Shown here piece after piece: positions 18,175-26,061 of a stretch of DNA of 64,000 bases. Source of the stretch: Roseithermus sacchariphilus. GTDB taxonomy: Bacteria; Bacteroidota; Rhodothermia; Rhodothermales; MEBIC09517. Location: positions 3,830,449-3,894,448 of the forward strand of contig CP030158.1 of NCBI GenBank assembly GCA_003285105.1, read 5' to 3'. The translations under genes were made by a program, and so were the position numbers. The notes beneath the pieces are model-generated. The model was not told the origin of the DNA, ran no database searches, and was given only the letters and a program-made list of their open reading frames with translations. Each line of letters opens with the position of its first letter. Position 1 is the first letter of the stretch.

Positions 18175-18320
18175 AAGGCGGTACAACAAGCGCATCAACG
18201 CGGCCCCAGAATCGGTCGGCGTTTTCCCGACCGCCGCTGCTCCGCGTCGGCGTTTCCGCTACATTGAACGCAGGTGCTTCGCAGGCTTCAGGCCGATGAG
18301 CGCTGGGCCGCTATGCGTTC
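18175..18320 (+). repeat. attC site 3, terminal and probably degenerate
   Basis: R'' GTACAAC is at 18181-18187. The left arm AGCGCATCAACGCGG (18189-18203) and central GTCGGCGTTTTCCCGAC are shared with attC 2. The right arm GGCCGATGAGCGCT (18291-18304) pairs only partly. Where R' is expected the sequence is GCTATGC (18310-18316), with C in place of the first T of the invariant GTT. This is the last site of the array; host sequence starts within about 40 bases. The changed core suggests that recombination here is weak or lost. Confidence 0.7.
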
Positions 18321-18356
18321 GCTACTATCGCAAGTTGGTGCGCTGATCGGCCGGGT

Positions 18357-19043
18357 TCAGCTACCCAGGCGGATCCCCTGGACCTTCACGACGTCCCGCA
18401 CGCGCTGCCGGTCCAGGTTGCGGACGTACAGGAGCGGCGGGCGCGGCCGCGCGATAAAGTCGCCGCTGCGGGCTTCATAGCCGAAGCGGACGGTATAGGT
18501 GAGGCCGCGGTAGGTGACCAGGCTGTCCTCCAGCAGCGGCTGTCCGTTGAAGCTGACGAGGCGATACGGCAGCGGCACCTCGAGCCGGGCGAGCACCTCC
18601 GCCGGCAGCGCCAGCGAATCGGGCGGCAACGCCTCGGTCGGCGGCCTGCCGGGCTCGGCGGCGGGAAGGCCCAGGCTGTCGCGCAGCGCCTCAGGCAACG
18701 CCCCGAGGTCCGGGCGGAAGCCGAGCACGATGTCTTCGGCGAAACGCACCTGCACCTCATCCGGTCGGACGACCTCGGCCAGGCCGGGGGTCTTGCGCTG
18801 GATCAGGATCACGCGCTCGTAATCCTGCACCTCGTTGACGACGGCGCGGCTGCGGGTGATGGCGCTGCGCGCACGTACGGAGGTGTGTTCGAGCGTCACC
18901 GTGTCGCCCAGGTACAGCTGGATGTACGGCAGCGCCTCGATGGGCAGGTTGAGCTCCTCGGGCGTGTTCGTGTGTACGACGGCCATACGGGAGCAACCCG
19001 CCAGCAACAGCGCGATCGACAGCAGGGCCACCCACCCCGGCAC
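18357..19043 (-). CDS. Predicted lipoprotein of unknown function
   Basis: A protein of about 228 residues with a hydrophobic start and lipobox (VALLSIALLLAGC), then a mostly beta and Pro/Glu-rich soluble part. It has a repeated idea of short beta strands (YIQLYLGDTVTLEHTSVRAR, YERVILIQRK, PPLLYVRNLDRQRVRDVVKV). No family was recognised. The start is uncertain: no ATG lies near the signal sequence, so GTG at 19043 or 19031 is proposed; a longer ATG frame to about 19170 would put 40 odd residues ahead of the lipobox. It borders the integron's last attC at its 3' end and is divergent from the sulfatase gene. Confidence 0.65.
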   Translation of the reverse strand: MPGWVALLSIALLLAGCSRMAVVHTNTPEELNLPIEALPYIQLYLGDTVTLEHTSVRARSAITRSRAVVNEVQDYERVILIQRKTPGLAEVVRPDEVQVRFAEDIVLGFRPDLGALPEALRDSLGLPAAEPGRPPTEALPPDSLALPAEVLARLEVPLPYRLVSFNGQPLLEDSLVTYRGLTYTVRFGYEARSGDFIARPRPPLLYVRNLDRQRVRDVVKVQGIRLGS

Positions 19044-19170
19044 ACGGGGGGACAGGGTCGAGGGCGTCGAGCGTGTCTGCACTTGTCCTGCGGTCGGTGT
19101 ACTTTTCGGGGTGTGGTTCGGCCTCTCCGGTATCGTCCGTCCTCCGCCATCATTTAGCCCGCTTCCGGTC

Positions 19171-20595
19171 ATGCCCGCCTCTCTTCGCCCGATGCCGGCG
19201 CGGCTCCTGCCGGCGCTGCTCCTGCTGCCGGTGCTGCTCTCGGCCTCGGGTCGTCTCCCCATACAGGAGGCCCCGCCCAACATCCTCGTCCTCGTCGCCG
19301 ACGACCTGGGCTGGTTCGACAGCGGCCCGTACGGCAACCCCGTCGTCCGCACGCCAAACCTGGATCGGCTCGCGGCCTCCGGCCTCCTTGTGGATCAGGC
19401 CTTCCTGACGATCGCCCAGTGCAGCCCGTCGCGCATCTCCATCCTCTCCGGCCGCTATCCGCACCAGACCGGCGCGGAAGACCTGCACATGCCCATGCCG
19501 GATTCCATCCGGATCCTGCCCGCCTTCCTGAAACGACGCGGCTACTTCACCGGCCACCTGCGCAAACGGCACTACGGCCCGCACGCCGACCGCCAGTTCG
19601 ACTGGTACGACGAGTGGGAGACGCGCAGCCCGGACACCTTCGGCCGGTTCCTGGACGAGGCGGGCGACCGGCCGTTCTTCCTGTGGGTGGGCTTCTCCGA
19701 CCCGCACCGGCCGTACCAGGAGGGCACGCTGGAGACGCCCCACGATCCCGCCGACGTGATCCTCCCCCCTCACCTCGTCGATGCCGCCGGGACACGGGCG
19801 GACCGGGCTCAGTACTACGATGAGATCGGGCGGATGGACGGGCACGTCGGACGGTTCCTGGACGAACTGGAGGCGCGGGGACTGCGCGACAACACCCTGG
19901 TCGTCTTCCTGAGCGACAACGGCGCCCCCTTCCCCCGTGAGAAGGGCACGGTCTACGACGCCGGCATCCGCACCCCGCTCCTGTTCTCCTGGCCGGCCGT
20001 CATCCCCCCCGGCAGCCGCTACGGCGGGCTGGTCAGCGTGATCGACCTGGCCCCGACGCTGCTGGACGTGGCCGGCCTGGAGACGCCCGCGTCGATGGCC
20101 GGAAGGAGCCTCCGCCCGATCTTCACCGACCCCAGCACCCCGGGCCGCGAGTATGTCTTCGCCGAACGCAACTGGCACAACTGCGACGAGCACATCCGCG
20201 CCGTCCGCACCGCCCGCTTCAAGCTGATCCTGAACGCGTACACGGAGCTTCCGCTCTGCACCCCGGCCGACGCCAGCAACAGCCCGTCGTGGTTCGACCT
20301 GCAGAAGGCTCGCGCCAGCGGAACGCTGACGCCGGCCCAGGCCCGCCTGTTCGAGGTGCCGCGGGCGCGCGTGGAGCTCTACGACCTGGAAAACGACCCG
20401 AACGAGTACGTGAACGTCGCCCACACCTACGTCTACGCCGAGGTGGCGCGCGACCTGGCCCGGGTCCTGGATGCCTGGATGAAGGATACGCACGACTTCT
20501 CCCCGCTCCAGCGCCGGCGCCCGGACAACACCGACCGGATCACCGGCGTCAAGTTCACCCGGGACATCCCCCCGATGTACGCGACCGATCGCTGA
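19171..20595 (+). CDS. Sulfatase, N-sulfoglucosamine sulfohydrolase-like
   Basis: A 474-residue secreted sulfatase. An N-terminal signal (ARLLPALLLLPVLLSASG) is followed by the alkaline-phosphatase-fold start NILVLVADDLGW and TPNLDRLAASG. The formylglycine motif is CSPSR, of the Cys type, needing an anaerobic or FGE-type maturase encoded elsewhere. Further matches to the SGSH (heparan N-sulfatase) subfamily are GRMDGHVGRFLDELEARGL, VVFLSDNGAPFP, and WELYDLENDPNE-like VELYDLENDPNEYVN near the end. It likely removes sulfate from marine or host polysaccharides in the periplasm. A Gfo/Idh gene follows after 56 bases, suggesting a shared sugar pathway. Confidence 0.92.
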   Translation: MPASLRPMPARLLPALLLLPVLLSASGRLPIQEAPPNILVLVADDLGWFDSGPYGNPVVRTPNLDRLAASGLLVDQAFLTIAQCSPSRISILSGRYPHQTGAEDLHMPMPDSIRILPAFLKRRGYFTGHLRKRHYGPHADRQFDWYDEWETRSPDTFGRFLDEAGDRPFFLWVGFSDPHRPYQEGTLETPHDPADVILPPHLVDAAGTRADRAQYYDEIGRMDGHVGRFLDELEARGLRDNTLVVFLSDNGAPFPREKGTVYDAGIRTPLLFSWPAVIPPGSRYGGLVSVIDLAPTLLDVAGLETPASMAGRSLRPIFTDPSTPGREYVFAERNWHNCDEHIRAVRTARFKLILNAYTELPLCTPADASNSPSWFDLQKARASGTLTPAQARLFEVPRARVELYDLENDPNEYVNVAHTYVYAEVARDLARVLDAWMKDTHDFSPLQRRRPDNTDRITGVKFTRDIPPMYATDR

Positions 20596-20651
20596 GCCGC
20601 CTCCCGTCTGCCCCTTTCCCCCGCCGCCCCTCCGACCGAGGGCTTTTGCCG

Positions 20652-21680
20652 ATGCCCGATCCCGTTCGCTTTGCCATCCTCGGCCCCGGTGTCGTGGCCG
20701 AGTTCCACCGGAAGGCCATCGAGGCCAACGCCGAATGCGGTGCCGTGCTGGCCGCCGTCGCCCACTACGACCCCGCCCGCTTCGATGCCCTCTCCGCCCG
20801 CTTCGGGGTGCCCTGCCGCCACGAAGCCGACGTGCTGGCGGACCCCGCCATCGACGCCGTCATCCTCTGCACTCCGAGCGGCCTGCACGCCGGGCAGGCC
20901 ATCGCTGCCGCCGAGGCCGGCAAGCACGTGCTGGTGGAAAAACCCCTGGCCCTCACCACGGCCGAGGCGGACCAGATGATCGCCGCCGCCGAGCGCGCCG
21001 GGGTCCGGCTCGGCGTGGTCTTCCAGCGCCGCGCCGAGCCGCTCTACCAGCGGATCCACCAGGCCCTGTCCGCCGGCGACCTGGGGGACCTCACGCTGGG
21101 CGTCGTGACCATGCCGTACGTCCGCAGCCAGGACTACTATGACTCCGGGGCCTGGCGCGGCACCTGGGCGCTCGACGGCGGCGGCGTGTTGATGAACCAG
21201 GGCATCCACCTCATCGACCTGCTGACCTGGTACCTCGGCGACCCGGTCACCGTCCATGCCATCGGGGGCACCCTGGCGCGAGACATCGAGGTCGAAGACA
21301 CGGCGGTCGCCGCGCTGCGCTTTGCCGGGGGGGCCCTCGGGACGATCAGCGCCACGACCACGGCGGCGCCGGGCTTTCCGCACCGCCTGGAGCTGTTCGG
21401 CACGCAGGGTGGCATCCAGGTCGAGGGCGAGCAGGTCGCCCGGTGGCACCTGGCCGACCCCGCTCGGGCCACGGTGCCCCCGCTCCCGCCCGGCGAGGCC
21501 GCCGGGGCCGGAGCCGGCGGCGACCCGCGCGGCATCGCGCTGACAGGGCACATCGGCATCATCCGCGACTTCGTGGAGGCCGTGCGCGAGAACCGCCCCC
21601 CGCTCGTGGACGGCCGCGAAGGCCGCCGCAGCCTCGCCACCATCGAGGCCATCTACCGGGCGGCGGGCCTCCGCTCCTGA
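20652..21680 (+). CDS. Gfo/Idh/MocA family oxidoreductase (cytoplasmic)
   Basis: A 342-residue NAD(P)-dependent sugar or inositol dehydrogenase-like enzyme. Rossmann motif FAILGPGVVAEFH at the start, the catalytic signature VLVEKPLALTTAEA near residue 95, and the C-terminal domain with GGGVLMNQGIHLIDLL. No export signal is present, unlike the two family members earlier in the window. Members with this start and GGGVLMNQGIH often act in UDP-N-acetylglucosamine-derived or other sugar-nucleotide oxidation. Placement between a sulfatase and surface-polysaccharide membrane genes fits a carbohydrate role. Confidence 0.92.
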   Translation: MPDPVRFAILGPGVVAEFHRKAIEANAECGAVLAAVAHYDPARFDALSARFGVPCRHEADVLADPAIDAVILCTPSGLHAGQAIAAAEAGKHVLVEKPLALTTAEADQMIAAAERAGVRLGVVFQRRAEPLYQRIHQALSAGDLGDLTLGVVTMPYVRSQDYYDSGAWRGTWALDGGGVLMNQGIHLIDLLTWYLGDPVTVHAIGGTLARDIEVEDTAVAALRFAGGALGTISATTTAAPGFPHRLELFGTQGGIQVEGEQVARWHLADPARATVPPLPPGEAAGAGAGGDPRGIALTGHIGIIRDFVEAVRENRPPLVDGREGRRSLATIEAIYRAAGLRS

Positions 21681-21694
21681 CTCCGTCCGCTCCG

Positions 21695-23353
21695 ATGGGC
21701 GACCCTCGCCCCCTTCCGTCTCGCCGAACCGTGCGCATCCTCCACGCCCGCCTGCTCCCGCCCGCGCTGGTGACGGCCCTGGCGCTGGTGCTCTACCTGC
21801 TGCGCTTCTCGTACGACTATGCCGCCAGCGACCAAGACGAGCTGATTCCCTTCCTGCTGCACCGCCTCGACCCGTCGCTCTTCGCCCACGACTGGTTCGT
21901 GCAGACGCAGGCGGGGTCGTTCAACGTGCGTACGTACGTCGTCCTGCTGCTGCACGGGCTGGCCCGGGTGCTCCCGGTGTGGGCCGCCGTCCTCACCCTG
22001 TACGTGGCCGCGTGGACGCTGATCGCGACGGCGCTCTACCACCTGGGGCGGCTGCTCACCGGCGACCGCCTGGCGGCGGCGCTGACGGTGATCGCGGCGA
22101 CGGTCCTGACGCCGCAATGGACGCTGGGCGGCAACGACCTGGTGCACCGGATGTTCGTGCCCAGCATGCTGGCGTGGGGACTGGGCCTGTGGGGGCTGGG
22201 GCAGGCTCTGCGGCACCGCACCGCACCTGCCGCGCTCCTGCTGGGCCTGGCAACGTGGGCGCAGGCGCTCGTGGGGCTGCAACTGGCGGGGCTGACGGGG
22301 CTGATGCTCCTGGCAGACCGACGGAGAGCCTCCCCGCAACGCCGCCACGGGCCGGCTCGTTTCGCCGCGCTGTATGCCCTGACGGCCGCTCCCGCGGTCG
22401 TGCCCCTGCTGGTCCTCCAGTACGGCCCGCCGCCGCCGGGCGCCTCGCCCGACGACCTTTTCTACATCCAGGCCGTCTTTCGCACGCCGCACCATTACCT
22501 GCCCTCGGCATTCCCCCGTCGCGCGCTGCTCCGGTTCGGTCTGCTGCTCGGGCTGGGATCGGGCGCGCTGGCCTGGCTCCACCGGCGCGGGCAGGTCCGC
22601 CACGTCCGCCGCCTCGGGGTGCTGCTCCTGGCGATGGCCGGGCTGTGCCTGCTCGCCGTCGTTTGCACCGAACTCCGCCCGGTGCTGGCCGTGGCCGAAC
22701 TGCAACTGTTCAAGACGACGGTGCTGGCGAAGGTAATCCTGCTCATCGGGATCGCCCGGGTCGCGGCGCAGTTGCTTCCGGCACGGCTCCGCCGCCTGCC
22801 CGACGCGCTGCGTGGCTCCCCCCGACGCAGCGGCACGGCCGCGGCGGTCCTCGCGGCGGTGGCGCTGCTCCTGATGCTCCGGCCGACGGACGGGACGGCG
22901 CTCCCCCGCGTGCCCGGCGCGCCCCGTGCCGTCGAGTCCTGGGCGAAGACCGCCACGCCACGGGACGCTGTCTTTGCCGTCCCGCCCTCCGACGACCGCT
23001 TCCGCAGCCGGGCGCAGCGTGCCATCGTGGTCAACTTCAAGGCATTCCCGCACCAGGACGCCGCGATGCTCGCGTGGTTCGAGCGGCTACAGGCCCTCGC
23101 CCCGATCGGCCGCCCTCCCCGGGGCGGTGCGGCGATCCTCGACGACCTGGACCGGGCCTTCGAGCACCTCACCCTGGCCGAACTCCTCCCGCTGAGCCGG
23201 CGCTACGGCTTCACCTACGTGCTGCGCCGTACCCCGCTGCCCCTGAAGCCGGTCTATGCCGATCCCTCGGTGCGGGTCTACCGGCTCCCCGACGACGCTC
23301 ACCTGCCGGAGCCATCTCACCTGCCGGAGCCATCTCACCTGCCGGAGCCATGA
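21695..23353 (+). CDS. Polytopic membrane protein, DUF6798-like
   Basis: A 552-residue membrane protein with about ten hydrophobic segments in its first 430 residues and a soluble C-terminal domain. It starts near ALVTALALVLYLLRFSYDYA and has an acidic early loop (ASDQDELIPFLL) as seen in GT-C-type glycosyltransferases and the related DUF6798 proteins. The soluble part contains WAKTATPRDAVFAVPPSDDR. The last residues are a threefold HLPEPS repeat. Its stop overlaps the start of the flippase gene. A role in surface polysaccharide or lipid glycosylation is inferred from the fold and neighbours; no catalytic motif can be named with confidence. Confidence 0.7.
   Translation: MGDPRPLPSRRTVRILHARLLPPALVTALALVLYLLRFSYDYAASDQDELIPFLLHRLDPSLFAHDWFVQTQAGSFNVRTYVVLLLHGLARVLPVWAAVLTLYVAAWTLIATALYHLGRLLTGDRLAAALTVIAATVLTPQWTLGGNDLVHRMFVPSMLAWGLGLWGLGQALRHRTAPAALLLGLATWAQALVGLQLAGLTGLMLLADRRRASPQRRHGPARFAALYALTAAPAVVPLLVLQYGPPPPGASPDDLFYIQAVFRTPHHYLPSAFPRRALLRFGLLLGLGSGALAWLHRRGQVRHVRRLGVLLLAMAGLCLLAVVCTELRPVLAVAELQLFKTTVLAKVILLIGIARVAAQLLPARLRRLPDALRGSPRRSGTAAAVLAAVALLLMLRPTDGTALPRVPGAPRAVESWAKTATPRDAVFAVPPSDDRFRSRAQRAIVVNFKAFPHQDAAMLAWFERLQALAPIGRPPRGGAAILDDLDRAFEHLTLAELLPLSRRYGFTYVLRRTPLPLKPVYADPSVRVYRLPDDAHLPEPSHLPEPSHLPEP
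23298..23351 (+). repeat. 18-bp tandem repeat, three copies
   Basis: The unit CACCTGCCGGAGCCATCT is present three times, the last ending in ATG instead of ATCT. It codes HLPEPS at the end of the membrane protein, and its GGAG-CCAT part also forms the ribosome site and start of the flippase gene. Copy-number change would alter the protein tail but keep the downstream start. Confidence 0.85.
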
Positions 23354-24837
23354 TGCCGCGTCTCCGCCACCGGTTCGGCCATCTCTTTTCGGAGCGCGGC
23401 TTCCGCGGCCCCGTGCTGACGTTGCTGTCGGGCTCCACGGCCGTCATGGGCCTTGCCTACGTCGCACAGCCGATCCTGCGGCGGCTCTACACCCCGGCGG
23501 CCTTCGGGCTGATGGACGTGTTCGTGTCCATCGTGGGGATCCTCATGACCTGCGCCTCGCTGCGGTACGAGGATGCCCTGATGCAACCGGAGGAGGACGA
23601 CGAAGCCGCCTCGCTGTGGTGGCTGGCGCTGGTGTTGATGACCGGGTTCACCCTGCTCACCGCCGTGGCTGCGCTGTGGAACGAGCCGCTGGCGGCGTTC
23701 CTGGGCGAGCCGGCGCTGGCCCCCTGGCTGCTGCTGGTCGCCCCCGCGCTCTTCGCCGTGCGCCTGAGCAAGCTGGCCGAGCTCTGGCTGACGCGCGCGC
23801 TGCGGTTCCGCACCATCACCGCCGCACAGATGGCGCAGACGCTCGCCATGCTGCTGGTGCGGATCGGCGCGGGACTGCCGCCGCTCCGGGCCGGCACGGG
23901 CGGGCTCGTGGGCGGATACCTGGCCGGCTACCTCATCGCCGGCGGCGTGCTGCTGCGGCAGGTCTGGCGGACGAGCCGCCCCGTGCTGTCCACGGCCTTC
24001 CGCCCCGCCCGGATGGTCGCCCTGGCGCGGCGGTTCCGTCGCTACCCGCTCTTCTCGATGCCGGCCACGCTCCTGAGCGCCGTCCTGATGCGGCTCCCCT
24101 TCTTCCTCCTGCTCTACTACTTCGACGAGACGGTGGTGGGGCTGCTGGGGCTGGCCTTCGTGGCGCTGGCGACGCCGCTCGGGCTCGTGGGCAATGCGGT
24201 GGCGCAGGTGTTCTTCGTGAAGGCCGCCGAGGCCCGCCGCGACGGCACGCTGGGCCGCCTCTCCGCGGCCGTGCATCAGCGGCTGGTGGCCCTCGGCATG
24301 TTCCCGACGCTGGCGCTGCTCGTGGCCGGGCCGGAGCTGTTCGCCTTCGTCTTCGGCGAGGCCTGGCGGACGGGTGGCGTCTACGTGCAGTACGTCGGGC
24401 CGTGGCTCTACCTGGCCGCCGTGGCCGCTCCCCTCACCCGGCTCTTCGACGTGCTGGAGCGGCAACGTGCCGACCTGCTCCTGAGCCTCCTGATGTTCCT
24501 CGTACAGGGCGGCGCGCTCGTGGCCGGCGGCCTCTCGGGCGACGTGCTGCGCACCCTGCTCTACGCCGGAGTCGCCGGTGCAGCCATGCGGCTGATCCAG
24601 GTGGACGTCCTGCTGCGCGCCGCCGGCGTGCCCGTCGGGCCGGCCTGGCGGCCGTACCTGCGCTACGGCCTGTTCAGCCTGCCCTTCCTCCTGCCCCTGG
24701 CGCTCGTCGTGCCGCTGGCTCGGGGCTGGCTGACGGCCGGCACGGCCCTGCTGTGCGGCCTCGGGTACGCCGCCCTCGTCGTCCACCGCGACCGCCTGCT
24801 GGAACGCCGCCCCGCCCCCCCGACGCCACCCGCCTGA
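23350..24837 (+). CDS. Polysaccharide flippase, oligosaccharide/MATE-like (Wzx-type)
   Basis: A 495-residue polytopic membrane protein of the polysaccharide-biosynthesis (Wzx/RfbX) exporter family, which moves lipid-linked glycan units across the inner membrane. It has around a dozen hydrophobic helices; the family start region TLLSGSTAVMGLAYVAQPIL and RLYTPAAFGLMDVFVSIVGI is clear. Start is ATG 23350 (or 23353), overlapping the TGA of the preceding gene, with GGAG just upstream. Together with the polytopic gene before it, it suggests surface glycan assembly. The downstream hairpin at 24862-24887 has its T run on the minus strand and so serves the convergent gene. Confidence 0.88.
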   Translation: MMPRLRHRFGHLFSERGFRGPVLTLLSGSTAVMGLAYVAQPILRRLYTPAAFGLMDVFVSIVGILMTCASLRYEDALMQPEEDDEAASLWWLALVLMTGFTLLTAVAALWNEPLAAFLGEPALAPWLLLVAPALFAVRLSKLAELWLTRALRFRTITAAQMAQTLAMLLVRIGAGLPPLRAGTGGLVGGYLAGYLIAGGVLLRQVWRTSRPVLSTAFRPARMVALARRFRRYPLFSMPATLLSAVLMRLPFFLLLYYFDETVVGLLGLAFVALATPLGLVGNAVAQVFFVKAAEARRDGTLGRLSAAVHQRLVALGMFPTLALLVAGPELFAFVFGEAWRTGGVYVQYVGPWLYLAAVAAPLTRLFDVLERQRADLLLSLLMFLVQGGALVAGGLSGDVLRTLLYAGVAGAAMRLIQVDVLLRAAGVPVGPAWRPYLRYGLFSLPFLLPLALVVPLARGWLTAGTALLCGLGYAALVVHRDRLLERRPAPPTPPA

Positions 24838-24854
24838 ACCGCTCCGTCCATCCG

Positions 24855-24887
24855 AAAAAAAGCCGGCCTCTGGATGCAGAGGCCGGC
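24855..24887 (-). terminator. Terminator of the bacilliredoxin gene
   Basis: An 11-bp perfect stem (24862-24872 with 24877-24887) is followed on the minus strand by seven T residues (24861-24855). It is placed 28 bases beyond the stop of the minus-strand gene, and 17 bases after the convergent flippase. Confidence 0.92.
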
Positions 24888-24914
24888 TTCAGAACCGCGG
24901 TCGGGGCGTTACCC

Positions 24915-25427
24915 TCACAGGATCGAACGGAAGGTGGAGGGCAACCCCTCGTGACGCGATGCCGGAGCATCGGGGCGCTCCGGCTCGTCCCCGGCGGCCG
25001 CATCGGTGCCGCAGTACTTCTCGAAGGCCTGCACCAGATCCGCCGCGATGGCGCTTGCGCTGCGCCCCTCGATGTGGCGACGCTCGACGATGTAAACCGG
25101 ATCTCCGTCCTTGAGCAGAGCCATGAACGGCGACGAAGGCGGAATCCCCATCAGGTGCTCACGCATGCGGGCCGTCGCCTCCAGGTCCTGCCCCGCGAAC
25201 ACCGTCACGTAGCGGTCCGGCTGGACGGGTGCCTGCATCGCCAGGGCGACGGCCGGGCGGGCGTTAGCCGCCGCGCAGCCACACACCGAGTTGATGACGA
25301 CCAGCGTCGTCCCCGTTTCGGCGGCCTCCAGCGCGCGCTCGACCTCCTCGGCCGTTCGCAGTTCCTGGACGCCCAGCCGGGTCAACTCCTCGCGCATGGG
25401 GTGGACAAGTGCTTCGGGATAAGGCAT
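24915..25427 (-). CDS. BrxA/BrxB family bacilliredoxin
   Basis: A 170-residue thioredoxin-fold protein of the bacilliredoxin (YphP/YqiW, DUF1094) family. The redox site CGC is in NSVCGCAAANARPA near residue 47, and the domain continues to PVYIVERRHIEGRS. These proteins exchange mixed disulfides with bacillithiol in species that make it, otherwise their partner is unknown. The last 35 residues (GTDAAAGDEPERPDAPASRH) are an extra, disordered tail. Start ATG 25427 is the first Met. A terminator follows. Confidence 0.92.
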   Translation of the reverse strand: MPYPEALVHPMREELTRLGVQELRTAEEVERALEAAETGTTLVVINSVCGCAAANARPAVALAMQAPVQPDRYVTVFAGQDLEATARMREHLMGIPPSSPFMALLKDGDPVYIVERRHIEGRSASAIAADLVQAFEKYCGTDAAAGDEPERPDAPASRHEGLPSTFRSIL

Positions 25428-25560
25428 ATCGCGTAGTCCTCTTCTTCAAACGGATGAGACAGGTCGGCGGGGCGCACCGGGCGTGTGCCCGCGCGGGGGG
25501 AAGAAACGACCCGTTCCGGGCTTTGATCCGGCACGGACCGGCTGCAACGGCGGCCCTGCT

Positions 25561-25917
25561 CTACCGGCGCGGCAGGTGCCGCAGCTCCCGGGCCAGGTCG
25601 TCCGGCTCCACGCCCCAGGACGACTCCGGCACGGCCGGGCGGTAGGTGTCCAGCGCCTGCTCGGCGGCTTCCCGCCATCGCCTGCCCAGGGCTGCCGTGG
25701 TCGCCTGCACCTGCTCCTCGAGCGCCGTCAACTGCGCGTCGAGTTGCTGGAGCCGCTGCTGAAGCCGCTCCTCGACCCGGCTCCCCTGCGCCCGGGTACA
25801 GTCCGCGATTTGCTTCCGGAGCGCCCGCCCCGACGTCGGGGCAACGAACAGACCGGCAACCAGACCGCCGGCAAAGGCGGCGGCCGTCGAGATCCAGAGG
25901 GTCGATGTACGTGGCAT
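25561..25917 (-). CDS. YtxH domain protein
   Basis: A 118-residue membrane-anchored protein: a single N-terminal helix (STAAAFAGGLVAGLFVAPTS) then the YtxH signature SGRALRKQI, followed by a charged coiled-coil (VEERLQQRLQQLDAQLTALE). YtxH proteins are small, general-stress associated membrane proteins of unknown function. Start MPRTST at 25917 was chosen over an upstream Met at 25962 because it puts the helix at residue 6. It is on the same strand as, and 133 bases before, the bacilliredoxin gene. Confidence 0.82.
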   Translation of the reverse strand: MPRTSTLWISTAAAFAGGLVAGLFVAPTSGRALRKQIADCTRAQGSRVEERLQQRLQQLDAQLTALEEQVQATTAALGRRWREAAEQALDTYRPAVPESSWGVEPDDLARELRHLPRR

Positions 25918-25945
25918 CGCTTCGTGACCGGCTGGTGGTTCATCG

Positions 25946-25995
25946 CACGATGCAGCGAGCACTCCCGGCGCCGCTGCGCGGTCCTCTGCATCGTG
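25946..25995. repeat. 10-bp inverted repeat upstream of the YtxH gene
   Basis: CACGATGCAG (25946-25955) is matched by its perfect complement at 25986-25995, 30 bases apart, in the gap between the mutase stop and the YtxH start. No T run follows on either strand, so it may be an operator or a weak terminator rather than an intrinsic terminator. Confidence 0.45.
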
Positions 25996-26061
25996 TACCT
26001 TTCGTCGCCCCTGCAGTTTCGGAGGAGGACCGAGTTCATCGTTTCATCAGCGACTACCCGG

